A DNA stretch of 64,000 bases from Mermis nigrescens (GCA_036768485.1 JAVLUZ010000533.1:248001-312000), one strand, 5' to 3'; positions 49,730 through 61,630 are shown, numbered from the stretch's first letter. Notes: generated by a model not told the origin, from the sequence alone. Translations and numbers: made by a program.

Positions 49730-52582
49730 GGTCAGAAGTTATGTACATCATGCAGAAAGGAATTTGACCAGAAGCAATTAAATGAGTCCAGTTCTGCTGA
49801 TTCTGATGACACTGCTGCTGATACATCAGAAATCTCTGAAAGTATGAACAAAACTCTGTCAGCTTTAGGCATCTCACCTGTTAAATTTCAACGAGAGTTA
49901 GTGCAAGGGATAAGTGTAGATATGCCAAGCGTAAAATTAGCCAGGCTCTAGGAGGTCATTGTTGAACAAATAGCTGCCGCTGGTAATTTTGATTGTCATA
50001 ACCTGCTGGAATCAACTGCTAGCCAACAGTGCACTAATTGCCAAGACTTTGATAAACTTATTGAAGAAATGAAGCAGAAAACTGCTCACAGTGAATCGCC
50101 AAGAAAAAATACAGATCTTAGCGCTGGTGCCACAAAGTAGCTATTCCTAAGAAGAAACAAGGCAAAGCTCTTTCTGAAGAGGTGAAAGGAAAGGGTGACA
50201 CAATTCTTGAGAATGAAGAATTCAGTCGAGGTGTGCCCTGGAAAGACAGACTATGTTCTATTCGAATAAATGGAGTGAGAAGTTCAGAAGCAGAAACACT
50301 TGTTGCTTAGCAATTTGAAGGAGATGTTTGTTGAATATTGTGAGAGATATGGATCTGAACTTGGCTTTTCAAAATTTTGTGAATTATGACTGAAATGGTG
50401 CATGATGGATTTGGCTCATCAGGAATGCATTCTGTATGTGTGTATGCATCATCTGTTTTTTTTTTTTTGTACGAGACAAAGATTTTGAGGCTCGTACAAA
50501 GATTTTCGGAGCCATCTTTGTACAATGTACAAAGACTTTTTGGGGCAAAGTAATAGTAATTTTAACGTTTTTTTGAGTATTTTTTAGCAAAATTTCTAAA
50601 AATTTTCGTCGCTTCGCGCCGAGTATCATAATTACATTCTATTTAGCTCCAGGCGCGGGCATTAAACACTCCAAAATCTATCTGTAAGCATCTTTGTACA
50701 GATTGAAGCATCGTTTACATCTATTTCCACTGTTTTATAAAGATTTTATGCAGAAAAAAGAACTATTAAACAACTGTGCACTGTTTTCTGCCGTTTGAAG
50801 ATAAAATTGACTCTTTTATCTTTGCGTTGCATTAAATTCATTAGCAAATTGGTGTCTATTATGAGATTCAGTCAGCACATTGCAACCGCTTATTATTTAT
50901 AATTGTGTAACACAAGTCATTTTAACTTGCTGAGTCGAATTTTATGTGTAATTTCAACCTAAGTCTCATGAAAATTTTGGCGTTTCGGGCCGAACTAATA
51001 TAACCAGCTGAATTTAGGACAAAGTTACACCTTTTGCGAAGCGTGCGGGTCACGGATAACAATCTAGTAGTATGTAAAAATGTGTACATTCAATTGCATA
51101 TCTATACGTTATATGTACAAAAAAATTTTTGCTCGTACAAAGACTTTTCCGGGATCTTTGTACATGTACAAAGAGGCTCGTACAAAAAAAAAAAAAACAG
51201 TGGTATGCATGATCCACCAAAATGTAAAGCTAATGCTAGCAGCCAGTCCAATAAAGGAAGACTATAAGGCTTTGATTGCAAAAACAGTGTGTAGCTTAGA
51301 ATCAAAAGCCTGCATGCTCCATCAGTGTGGAAGTTGTCCAGGAAATGGAGTACTGGAGACTTTCTTGGAACAAGTTTTTGAAGAACATGATCCCGACAAT
51401 GCTATTGCCTTCAAGCAGTGGATTCACACAGATAGGGATATGCTGGATACAAAACAGCTGACTACGGATGAAATCATAGAACTGATTTCAAAACTCTTGA
51501 ATCTTTCTGCTCATCAATATGTTGCCAAGCATCAAAGTTGTCACCTGTGTCATTTGAAAGAAAACCTTACAGCGTTCAAGGATTCCATTGGGATAACAGC
51601 CAGGCAACATTGCTTCCCTTTGTTGTATATTACAAGGAGGCAGAGAGCATCAGTAGCATCAGTTATTGCGCCATCAGTGACTGTATAGGACATGACACTG
51701 TTGCAGTACATGTTTTCCTGCAGAAATTAATCAATTGCCTGAAGAGTTGCAGCATTGCTATTGAACATATTAACTACTTCAGTGATGGTTCACCAGCACA
51801 GTATAAAAATTTCAAATATTTTATAAACCTGTTTAATCACAAGGAGGACTTTGGCATCAGTTCTGAATGGAATTTTTTGCCACCAGTCATGGAAAGTCAC
51901 CATGCGATGGGATAGGTGCGCTCAGTGAAAAGATTAGCTGCACGAGCGAGTCTTCAGTGGCCAAGAACCAAATTTTGACACCAGTCAATTTGTTTGAATT
52001 TTGCAGCAAGCATGTGAACGGAATCAATTTCTTTTACACTGCAAATGAAGAAGTTGAAGCAGCCAGACCGAGTCAGGAAGAGCGATTTTCCAAAGGACGC
52101 ACTATCCCTGGAACAAGGGATAATCATCATTTTGTGCCTGTCAATGAGAAAGAAATACGCGTCAGCAGGGTATCAAATGACACGTTTTCCTTCCTCACAT
52201 CAGTTGACCAGTCAGCTGAAAATCATTTTCAGTACCTATATATGTCTTGATTGAAGCTCTTCAACCATATCAATATATTGCCTGTATCTATGAGAATCAT
52301 TGGTGGATTGGAAACGTTTCGAAATTTCATTTGAAGAACGTGATGCGCTCACTAAATTTCATGCATCCTTGTGGATTAGTCCGGTCATTTCATTGGCCTA
52401 TTAGGCAAGATACCTGCTGGATTCCTGAACAGCAAATCATTGCCATGATTCCAGCACCAACAGCAGCTAGTTTAGGGCGACACATACAGTTTGCCAGAGT
52501 CAATTTTATTGAGCATCCATTAACAGTTCCAGCTATTCAAACAGTGACGAGCCACTCACTATTTGATAACTGTCCAGTTTAA
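49730..52582 (+). pseudogene. Decayed copy of an invertebrate repeat-associated protein family
   Basis: Broken frames on the + strand read, in order: QKLCTSCRKEFDQKQ; MNKTLSALGISPVKF; NLKEMFVEYCERYGSELGF; CMIHQNVKLMLAAS; KACMLHQCGSCPGNG; AIAFKQWIHTDRDMLD; VQGFHWDNSQATLLPFVVYY; CAISDCIGHDTVAVHVF; NYFSDGSPAQYKNFKYFINL; WNF / FFATSHGKSPCDGIG; WWIGNVSKFH and FMHPCGLVRSFHWP. I recognise this as an uncharacterised multi-copy family seen in aphids, cnidarians and other invertebrates; its enzymatic role is not known to me. There are several frameshifts and stops, a probable deletion between KENL and VQGFHW (about 51570), a MITE insertion at 50450, and loss of everything before the gap. Confidence 0.75.
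50450..51202. mobile_element. hAT-like MITE inside the decayed gene
   Basis: The left end CATCTG then T-run then GTACGAG, and the right end CTCGTACAAAA to ACAGTG, are inverted. The exact 8-bp duplication GTATGCAT lies at 50442-50449 and 51203-51210. Removing the element restores the reading CVCMIHQNVKL across the junction. It shares GTACAAAGA words with the element at 26476. Confidence 0.9.
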
Positions 52583-52761
52583 GGTTTATTTTAGCAGCAT
52601 TCAGGCTTGGGAACCATAAAGACACCCACTTCAGGCTTGGAATCCTAGACTAAGACTCCACATTAAGCTTGGGAACGTGCCAGACACCCAATTAAGAGGC
52701 GTGGGAACCTGTGGAAAAGTAGCCCTCCTGTGGCTAGCCTTGCCTGGCTATTGGGCGTGAC

Positions 52762-53025
52762 CATACGTGGGCAGCAAGAAAATTCTGGGGGGGTGCAAGA
52801 TTTTTTTGAAGGTCGAAAAAATGGCCTTTAAAAATGGTGGTATGGCGATAAAAACACCATTTTTCGACGTTTCTCATCAAGCACTATCCATTGGCATCAA
52901 AAATTGCGAAAAAAACGAAAAAAATTTTCAAAAATTGAATTCTGGGGGAGTATTTTGATTTCTGGGGGGGTATTTTGGTTTCTGGGGGGTGCGTACCCCC
53001 CCCAAACCCCCCACGCCCAGGTGTG
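52762..53025. mobile_element. hAT-like MITE, family B, exact target duplication
   Basis: Left tip CATACGTGGGCAGC, right tip CACGCCCAGGTGTG. GGCGTGAC occurs at 52754-52761 and 53026-53033, with three further matching flanking bases. It lies 180 bp after the decayed gene. Confidence 0.9.
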
Positions 53026-53033
53026 GGCGTGAC

Positions 53034-55286
53034 CCCTATGCGATGGGGTTGCCAATCTTTCAGATTGGTAGTGGCTCAGCCACCATGGACCAAAAGCAAG
53101 GATTATACTAGCAATAGTCATATCAGCTCTCTGTGAATAATCAGGCCCAGTAATAAACAACATGCTCTTAGCTCAGGATATACATCTTACCGATAAAACT
53201 GTCATCTTCAGAGCCCTATGGTTTTCCTAAGATATCAGATCCCAACGTAAATAAACATTATTCTAGTACAAAAAAACCTCCTCTTTCTATTGGTATATCA
53301 TTGAAAATCAAATTGGGAGTGACGCATTCTGAGATATTTAGCCCTGAAAATTGGTTATTTTTCCATAAAAATTTTTTTAGCCAACTTTCATGTAGAATAT
53401 CTTTGAATGTATGAATGCAACACAGTTGCAATTTCAGCATATCCTAATATGATCCTTATTATGTACAGCTGCAAAATATTGTGGCATATAGATCTTTTGC
53501 TGCTGAGAAACTGGCTTGCAAATTGTGGCCAAAATTTGTCGCGACAAAATTTGACAGTGACTTTGGCATAGATTGAGAGTTGATCAGTCAATCATACAAC
53601 TATTTTGATCATTCCACTAAATTGTATGCTAAAAGTTGTCCTTGTCTGCCAAATTTCACACTTATCTGACTAATAAAACTGATTTGACAAGGGGTCAAAG
53701 TTGGACCTTTTTACCGTGCGTGCACATTAAACAGTTGACTGCCCATGAAACAAGGGCCTATAACTTCTAAACCAAAGCACAATGAGCTCTAATATTTTGC
53801 ACACTTTCATTTGGGGTCTAGTGCTACTTTATTAAAAAATTTCAAGAGATTTGGAGAGAGTTGAGTGGGAAGCCTCTGGTGATTTGACATGGAATGACCC
53901 TTTAGAAAGTTTGAATTTTCACAGAACTTGCATTAAATGTGAAAAAGAGGCGCAGAAAGAAAGTTTCATGAAAATTCGTCCAAATATAGAGCTTTTAAGA
54001 CCTAGTCCACAGTCCAATAGTGCTAAAGAATAGACAATTTTAACAGTTATTCTGTAAGTCGATTTTCTCTTTATTTTTCTTAGGCTTAGGCTTAGGCTTT
54101 GGTTTAGATAAAGCAGAATTTTAGAGCTGCTTCGAGTTGGTATCGCTGCCACTTAGAGGTCGACATATAGCTGCTTAAGTCGACTTATAGACTTTTGGAC
54201 GAAAGTTTGCATAAACTTCCATATATCTGGTTAAAAGAAGATTTTTAAGCTACATGAATACTGTATTTGTCATCAGCATAGCATAGATATTGGAAATAAC
54301 ACGGATAAAAATTTTTTGTCGAAAAACTGTAAAACATGTATATATTAAATGTACTGCAGCTAGATCGCCCTGAATTAAGCTTTATTGATTATCGCGCCAT
54401 GCCGACTGCTGTTGTTTTGTTAGCGACTGTACTCTAGAATATTTGACTACGATGAAAAACTCGTATTTCGCACCGATTTAAGTATCGCTTTCTTAGATAA
54501 GATTCACTTAAAGCTAAAATTCGCGTAAAACATGTTAAAAAGTGACATAAATTTTTGGCTTTTACACTGTGATCATTATGGTATCATTTCTGTAAAAATG
54601 TTCAATTTGAGCTAAACAGTATAAAAATGTAGGGGTTTTTCGGCGCTTCGCTTCTAAATTTAAATAAAAAAGCATAACTCGAGAATGTCTGCATTTTGGA
54701 GCATCGCTTCGCGCCGAACTCATTATTTGGGTAGGAGGTAGGTTCCTAACTAATTCTCTTCTTCGAGGTACTTTTGCAGAGTAGTATAACTACATATTTA
54801 TGATGTTATCAGCTTGGCGTGAAGCGCCTAAAGTTATAATCAGCAAGTTTTTATTTATATGTAAAAAAGCTTGTCATGCCCTATCGTGCTTTAACGCAAT
54901 CGATGGATAAAGTCATTTCAACAGATGTTGGAACGAATCGTATCGTAAGCATTTTAAATGTTTTTGCCTAAGAATTTTCGATCAAATGAGCTTATTTTCA
55001 AATATGAAAGCCTTTGAGTCAAAATTATCAACTACACAACTTAAATTGTTTCAGAGGTGTTTATATAGTAATTAAATGTCCGAAACAATAGCATAATAGT
55101 ATTAGTCTAAGCTTAATCTGAACGCAATTTAACTCAATTTAACTGAAGAAATTAGTATGCTGAGTTATTCGATGCAAATCTTGCTTTTATCTCATTTTTC
55201 CTAATTTCTTTCATTTTTTATAAGACCGGGCCTCGGCTCTAGGGCCTGACCTCTCTATCTGGTATCAAAACTAAACTTGCATCTAG
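53034..55286. other. Intergenic, no gene recognised
   Basis: AT-rich. It has a TTAGGC run at 54080 and hairpin words at about 54640, 54700 and 54815. The frame at 53851-54033 has no recognised domain. Confidence 0.4.
54080..54101. repeat. Interstitial (TTAGGC)3 run
   Basis: Three direct TTAGGC units followed by a degenerate TTTGGTTTAG. TTAGGC is the telomeric unit of many nematodes. Shorter runs are at 43052 (two units), 43168 and 43811. The run is too short to call a telomere. Confidence 0.6.
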
Positions 55287-55294
55287 GTACTGAC

Positions 55295-55685
55295 CATACA
55301 TGCACAGTATGGGAATTCTGGGGGGGTGAAAACCTAAAGTGCCTTTTTTGGGCCCAAAAATGGCCGGTATGCGTTGAAAAGCATCGTTTTTCGGCGTTTC
55401 TGACGATACTCTATCCTTCTAGAGCATGAAATCATGAAAAAAATTTCGAAAAAAGTCGAATAAATTGACCAATATATCGCTTAAAACATGAATATATGGC
55501 GCGAAGCGCCGAAAAGTTTGGCGATTTTGAGCAAATAGATAGCCAAAAACCCTTAAAAAGTCACTTTCTACCAATTTTCAGGTAAGTTTAGGAAACTTTT
55601 GAAAAATCGCAAATTCTGGGGGAAAAATTTTTGCGGGGGCTGAAATGATTCTGCCGGGAGGTGACACCCCCCAAGATCATGTATG
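55295..55685. mobile_element. hAT-like MITE, family C, exact target duplication
   Basis: CATACATGCACAGTATGGG to AAGATCATGTATG, flanked by GTACTGAC at 55287-55294 and 55686-55693. Contains the hairpin GGCGCGAAGCGCCG at 55499. Confidence 0.92.
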
Positions 55686-55849
55686 GTACTGACGTGTTTT
55701 CGTTTTTGCTTAAGAGTGCTTTGTTCTTTATAGATACGGTTGTTGCGATAAAATCGTGTTTATATCACCACTGATATTATCCCTGAGAAAAAGTATTTTC
55801 GACAATTGTTCGTGGTAGCTAACCCATCACACTTGATGGTGAGGATACA

Positions 55850-56810
55850 GTCACATACATGCACATAAGCGGTTAGGGGTTGTCCCCACACGTTGGCATA
55901 GGAAGTGCAATCCCCAGAAGTTGAGAAACCCCCTCAGATTACTGTGGACCCCAGAATTCTATTTCTAGTAATATTTTTGACGATTTCTGGTGATTTCGTT
56001 CAACCAGAATTCCGCAGAATTTCCTTATTGCCCATGTAGGTTGTCACCGTTGCTGAAGGGTCGAACTCCGGCGATTTTGAGATAACATTTTCGGCATTAT
56101 TTTAGAGGATGAAAAAGTCTTGTTGAACTTTTTCCGGCGCGCTTCGCGCCAGATTCTTAATTTTATGTATTGAGTGTTTAATCAAAAAGCGCATGAAATT
56201 GTATGGAATGGTCAAAAATAGCAAAATGTATCGCCAATTTGATCAATTTCACTATTCTTTAATTAAAGCGGTATGATGCAGCCAAAATGGACTACAACTG
56301 CTTAAAAATGCGCTATTAATATGCAAAAGCGTTTTATGTAGACCATTTTGAAGATTTTCATCATTCGATTAGCAAAAACGGGCGTGAACACCATGCATGG
56401 GCAAGATAGAGATGGTCAGAGTGTAGTGAGGGTGAAATCCAAGAATCATCATGTAGTAAATTGTGGTCACTGTTTTTTATATATACACTATCTCTCTTAC
56501 AAGTACAATGACGGCCCCCAAATGTCAATATACATGGTACAGCAGCACGTTATGTGCAGTAAGCTCGGGTTTCTTGACGCTAATTAGTGAAGTTTAGCTA
56601 GTTTATGGGTTTCTAGCGATGAAACACGAAAAAATTTAGGTATTTTTACCATTACAGATAGAATTTTCGACCTTTTTCCTTAGTAATCTCAAAATTGCCT
56701 TACCGCACCTTTCGTCTTCTCAAAATCGCCCTACAGTACCTGGTTTCCCAAAATCTTAGGTAAGGGTAATATTATTCTCACCCCCGTCTCTATGCCTAAG
56801 TGTGGTGATC
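55850..56810. repeat. Decayed family D-related MITE segments
   Basis: Pieces resembling family D (ACATGCACATAAGCGG, CGAACTCCGGCGATTTTGAG, GGCGCGCTTCGCGCC) and its C-rich edge (CTCACCCCCGTCTC) occur in scrambled order, without clean tips. Confidence 0.55.
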
Positions 56811-56885
56811 ACTAAATTTACTTGTCTGGATTTCTGATGCCCATGTGTGGTGATCACTAAATTTACTTGTTTGGATTTCTGGGAC
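56800..56885. repeat. 46-bp direct duplication upstream of a SNU13 exon
   Basis: TGTGGTGATCACTAAATTTA and the following ACTTGT-TGGATTTCTG occur twice in tandem with one substitution, ending just before the pyrimidine tract of the SNU13 exon at 56920. Confidence 0.8.
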
Positions 56886-56919
56886 TAACATTTTTCTGTT
56901 TTTAATCGAATTACTTCAG

Positions 56920-57040
56920 GCAGATGAAGCTATAAATCCAAAGGCTTATCCATTAGCCAGCAATGATTTGGCGCAAAAGATTCTAGATTTGATACAACAA
57001 GCGATGAATTATAAGCAGATTAAAAAGGGTGCCAATGAAG
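56920..57040 (+). CDS. SNU13: SNU13 exon ([19 protein letters not shown])
   Basis: After TTACTTCAG the frame reads [36 protein letters not shown] and [12 protein letters not shown] and the QQ-x-x-NYKQ-x-KKGANE block are hallmark SNU13/L7Ae residues; GANEATK carries the kink-turn-contacting Asn, Glu and Lys (N40, E41, K44 in human numbering). The exon ends GAAG|GTTCGT in phase 1. The start codon was not found; a first exon carrying little more than ATG is expected upstream. Confidence 0.95.
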
Positions 57041-57107
57041 GTTCGTTGATTCAATTTGATTGTCCTTTTGAGATGCATGCATTAATTATGAAATACTTTT
57101 TATACAG

Positions 57108-57211
57108 CGACGAAAACGCTTAATCGCGGTATATGCGATTTAATTGTCATGGCTGCAGATGCTGAGCCACTTGAAATCATTCTCCATCTACCTCTGCTTT
57201 GTGAAGATAAA
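57108..57211 (+). CDS. SNU13: SNU13 exon ([20 protein letters not shown])
   Basis: Follows a 67-nt intron whose acceptor is TTTTTATACAG. It completes GCG and reads [20 protein letters not shown], then [15 protein letters not shown], the core of the L7Ae fold and almost identical to other animal SNU13 proteins. The donor is AAA|GTAATG, phase 0. Confidence 0.96.
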
Positions 57212-57771
57212 GTAATGTGTTGGATTTGGTCGACAATATATTAATTTGCGATTATTGCCTTTTGAATTGTATTTTGTGGTAACCTTTGAAGCAGTAGGAT
57301 AGGAATTAGGATCATACGTGCACAGCTTGGGAATTCTGGTGGGGTGAAATTTTTAAGTGCCTTTTTTGGGCCCCAAAAATGGAAGGTACGCGTCAAAAAC
57401 ATCGTTTTTTGGCGTTTCTGACGATGCTCTATCTTTTTCTAGAGCATCAAAAACAAATATTTCAAGAAAAAATTTAAAAAAATATATTGTTCAAATTTTG
57501 ATCGAATTTCATAGGAAATCGCTCTTTTTCCCTAAGTTCTAGAGAGAAAAAATTGTCTGGAATCTTAAAAGGCGAGTGTTTTTATCCCTTCCTTTTAAAG
57601 CCCAAAAAAGAGAATGAACTTGTTTTGTTCCTTCTGAATTCGCACATTTCTGATCGTCTTTCGTCCCTAGAAGAATGTAATATATAATGTCTAAAGAGCC
57701 GCTGTAGACCGACTGTCAACTAATGCAATGTGAAAAGAAGTCTTTCTAGTTTGACTATAAACCGTTTCACA

Positions 57772-58074
57772 CAGGCTGTATCCAGGATTCGGCCAAGGAG
57801 GGGCGAACCCAACATAAATTGGTGGAGAGCTTGTGAAAACCGCATTTTTCGACGTTCCTCGAGAAAAAATTTTTCTCACTTTATAGGCTATAATAAAAGT
57901 CGTTTTTTGGTCGCGCTTGAGCCAAGATAATGGAAAATACTTCACATCTGGCGCAAAGCGCCGAAAATTCAAGGTTTTACGTCGAAGACATGCAATTTTT
58001 CCATCTTTTCGTGCATAATCTTACGTTTAAAATTTTTTTCCGGGCAAGGGGGCCGCCCCCTTAAATACGGCCCG
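57772..58074. mobile_element. hAT-like MITE, family A, in SNU13 intron
   Basis: CAGGCTGTATCCAGGATTCGG to TAAATACGGCCCG. GTTTCACA is repeated exactly at 57764-57771 and 58075-58082. A partial right half (GGCGCGAAGCGCCG at 58256, end AAATGCGGCTGTG) follows directly, so a second copy is fused to it. Confidence 0.9.
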
Positions 58075-58629
58075 GTTTCACATAACCTTATAGTTTTATT
58101 TGAAGAATTTTTTCCCATCCTTTCTAACATGCTTTGCTCATTAAGTTCGTAAAACTCGAACTGTTGAAACAATTTTCTGGTCTCTCAATAGGCTGTCAAA
58201 GTGTCGTTTTGCTGGTCGCATTCGAGGCGAGATAATGAAAAATACGTTACATTTGGCGCGAAGCGCCGAAAATTCGACGATTTTCTCATAAAGAATACCA
58301 TTTTTCCATCTTTCTGTTCATTACATGTCTTACCTTTGAAAAGAATTTTCGGCTTAGAGGGCGACCGCCTTCCTTAAATGCGGCTGTGCTTCTATTTGTT
58401 TTCATATCATACTTGGATTTATAGTGGTCGCGCCCACTAAGGTGTCAAGATTTCTTAGAAATTTTATCAGAAGCTTGGAAATATATAAATTTTACTGCCT
58501 GCCGATCAGAAGTGCTTCAAATCAGCGTTTCGCTTTTTATGGAATTGTTTAGCTCAATGTGTATCAAATACGACCAAAAGCAATATTTCCCAATCGTTTA
58601 AAAATTTATTTCATTTAAGATAAGTACTC

Positions 58630-58980
58630 TGCAACCGTACAATGGCATAGGGAGGGGTGAGAGGGGCTATTACCCATCCCCCCTCAGGCTTTGAAAAACC
58701 GGGTACTGTCAGGCGATTTTGGTGAAACATAAGTTGCGTCTAGGAAAATTTGGACTTAATAGTGGAAAAATACAGCTCAGTTAACAAAAACTTCGATCAA
58801 CCTGGTCAGCTTACTGCAAAAGCATTAATTTTTCTATAGTCTTACACTTTTTGTAAAATATTTGTCACATAATGGTGAATTACTCACTTAATGCATTGTT
58901 AAAATATCATCTGACCTCCCGTTTTTGAATTTCACCCTTCCCCCCCCGTTCCCTCTGGACACCCCTACCTTGCGCACCTA
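58630..58980. mobile_element. Diverged family D MITE
   Basis: Left GCATAGGGAGGGGTGAGAGG and GGGTACTGTCAGGCGATTTTG, right CCCTACCTTGCGCACCTATG, in the same order as in the copy at 10501. The edges are not exact and no target duplication was resolved. Confidence 0.65.
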
Positions 58981-59555
58981 TGTCTGCAACAGCTTTTGAA
59001 ATTTACAGCAAAGTAATGGTCCGTTCCCACTGGGCAAAGTCGAGATATGGGCCTATAGCAAAAATTTACCTCAAATGTTCGTATCAATGGTGGTATTCAA
59101 TCTTGTAGGAAAAGAAATCACTTATTTTCGATGTAATTAATTTATTTGCAAGCAGAAATAAATGACCATTGAGCTTGAACGATTTAGGAACGGAACGATT
59201 TTTTACACTGTTGGAATAGTTTGAACACGCATCAATCTAGTCGCACGCAGCCCCTTTCAAAAATCCTCATGTAAAGCATATATGTAGATGCACGATGATT
59301 TATTTTCGTCAACATGATCCATTGAGTTTGCACTTGCTGTACCCAAGTTATTAATATCACAATGACACATCTGTTGCATTTGTGTATTGAACAAGATTGT
59401 AAATAATAATCCATTTGTCTGTAACCATTTAATTTACGAACGCACGTTTTATTTGACATCGACTTTTACTTGTCAGGTTTTATTTTTTTATTTGTACCTG
59501 TTTTCGGGTTCTATTTGAACCATCCTTGTACTTAATATTTCTTTATGTTTTTCAG

Positions 59556-59589
59556 AATGTCCCTTACGTGTTCGTTAAATCAAAAGCGG
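59556..59589 (+). CDS. SNU13: SNU13 micro-exon (NVPYVFVKSKA)
   Basis: Only 34 nt: TTTTTCAG|AAT to GCGG|GTAAGT, encoding NVPYVFVKSKA plus one base. NVPYVFV-SK-A-LGRACGV is invariant across eukaryotes, which leaves no doubt about the reading. It is flanked by introns of 2.34 and 2.75 kb. Confidence 0.96.
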
Positions 59590-60327
59590 GTAAGTATTTT
59601 TATTTAAGTTGTATACCATCGTGAGTAACGTAATTTATTCTTCCACGATTAAACTCCTTAACAGTTTTATTATTGACATGACGTGCGATCATTTGAGCTG
59701 AGTTGTAGTCGCACCTGGGCAATAGCCCATTCATGGAACGGGCTAGCACAAAAGCTGGACGGGCTAATTTTGAAACTAATAAGAGAAAACGGAATTAACA
59801 AAATTGCCTTTTCTACCCCATTTGTAGCATAACTAGGGGACCAACCGTCCTTGGGATTCCACAGTTGGAGTAACTGTAGCTTTGACTATTGTCCAGGTAT
59901 GTTTATAGTGAGACAACGGATTTTTGAATCGTTTTACTTATAGTCGAAAACATTTGTTTTTTTATTGGCTTTTGAAAAATACTAGCATTTATCACCTCTG
60001 TACATTGTAGTCCATAAAGAGGTGCAAAAATTTGGGAATTTATTCTAACCCCACTTCAAAAAATGTATAAAACGTTGTCAAATGATATATCATAGCCCTA
60101 AAAAGTCATGCTTATTGCATTGCATGACTTCAAAAAGTTTTTAAGGTATGTCTTATGAGTTTTTAGAGTCTTTAGGTACTATTTAGAGCTCTACTGTAGC
60201 CGCCTTTTTGACCGGAGCCGGAGCAGGCGCCGAATACAGCTCTAGTACTATTGTCGTTCTAATTAAAAGGGACGCTTAGGTGTAATTATAAATGTGCGTA
60301 TTTTTCGATATAACGTTTGCTATGCAT

Positions 60328-61415
60328 TAGGGGTGTGCCGGGCCGGGTCCACTTTTTCCATAAACTCCGGTCCGGGTCCAAAATTTATAGGTCAGGTCTG
60401 GGTCCAAAAAAGCTGGACCCGATCGGGCCCGGGTCCAACTTATAAAATGTATCACAAGATATTTCTAGCGTGTGACATGATACAGATGGCTGTTGCATAA
60501 AGTTTATACGTATATTAGTGTATTTATTACTCCTACACAATTAGCTGAATGCACGAGTTCCGGTTTATTGTTTAACGCTGCCCAGTATCCAGGATTATAT
60601 TTCTGGTGAAATTCGCCAAAATTGAGAAAAAATTTATGCCTTCATGTGCGAATTTACGTGGCGAAACCTTTTTTATGTACATACTTTGCGCTTCTTCTAC
60701 AACTTTTGATGATGAAGCAGGTAAAAATTAAGTGATCGGGCAAAATTGATTGTCATTTTTACACTTTTAACTCAATTTTTTAGCCTTCTTTAGGACAAAC
60801 AATGCAGAAAACGTACACACTATGAAAAATTAGGCGCGAAGCGTTTAAATCTTTCACATTTTTATCGCTTTAAAATCAATTTTGTAGTCTTCTGAAGGCA
60901 TTATATCTGTCGCAAGCCTAAAAAAAGTTAGACTTTTTTATCCTTCAAAGCTCAAAACTTGATGCTCTATGCAGACATCGCAGCGAAGAATTGATGGATG
61001 GTGGGACCGGAAAAATTTTTTCATCTCAAAAATGGAGGCTTTGCGTCAAAAACATTAATTTTTAGTGTTTTTGACGAAGCTGTATCTTTCTAGAACGTAA
61101 AATTGTAAATATATAGTCAAAAATAAGCATGTGGCGTGAAGCACTGAAAATTTGACATTTCTCAAGCTAGTTGAAAGCTAAAAGGCTTATAATAGCACAT
61201 TTTCTGCGAATCATTAGGAAAATCGCGAATGAATTAAAAGAAAATTGTAGGTTTGACGCGGACCCGATACTTCTTGAGGTAGGGTCCGGGTCCGAAATTC
61301 TGGACAACGTCGGGTCCGAGTCCAAAATTTTGGACAACCTCGGGTCCGGGTCCAAATTTTGTCGGGTACCCGACCATTCGGATCTGGTTCCGTCCGAGTA
61401 CCTGGCGCACCCGTA
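60328..61415. mobile_element. hAT-like element in the last SNU13 intron
   Basis: TAGGGGTGTGCC and GGCGCACCCGTA are inverted tips. The exact 8-bp duplication is CTATGCAT (60320-60327 and 61416-61423). Clusters of GGGTCC/GGACCC lie just inside both ends (CCGGGTCC, GGTCCGGGTCC) and resemble known hAT termini with GGGTGTGCC-GGCC. Family C-like sequence is nested at about 60990-61210. No transposase was found. Confidence 0.92.
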
Positions 61416-61630
61416 CTATGCATATATCTACTTAATGCCCGTAATTAAGTTTTGTATTTTCATTCGAGGTGTGACGAAACTATGCACCGGCTGAAATTTT
61501 TTATATTTTAGCAAAAAACTGTTCTCAACCTAAATTGCTGCGTTTTGGCGTCAAAAATGTGGACTGCACAAAAATGCTCTAAAACTGTGTCAGGCCATAA
61601 ATCGTTATCTCGTACATAAGTTATGGCGAC

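Larger units (their letters stand above)
57212..59555 (+). other. SNU13 intron with MITE pieces
   Basis: Contains a family C left part at about 57313, a complete family A MITE at 57772 with a second right-hand part repeated up to 58387, and a diverged family D copy at about 58630-58980. The frames here are not coding. Confidence 0.6.

Noticed and set aside
54080..54101. Telomere or chromosome end
   Set aside because: Only three TTAGGC units, followed by unique sequence on both sides.
41649..56919. Joining the candidate exon at 41610 to the SNU13 exon at 56920
   Set aside because: The phases would fit, but SNU13 proteins begin directly before the NPKAY block. A 13-residue tryptophan-rich extension across a 15-kb intron is unlikely.
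61214..61494. Frames rich in GSGSE/DPDP-like repeats
   Set aside because: They are translations of the GGGTCC-type subterminal repeats of the hAT-like element.
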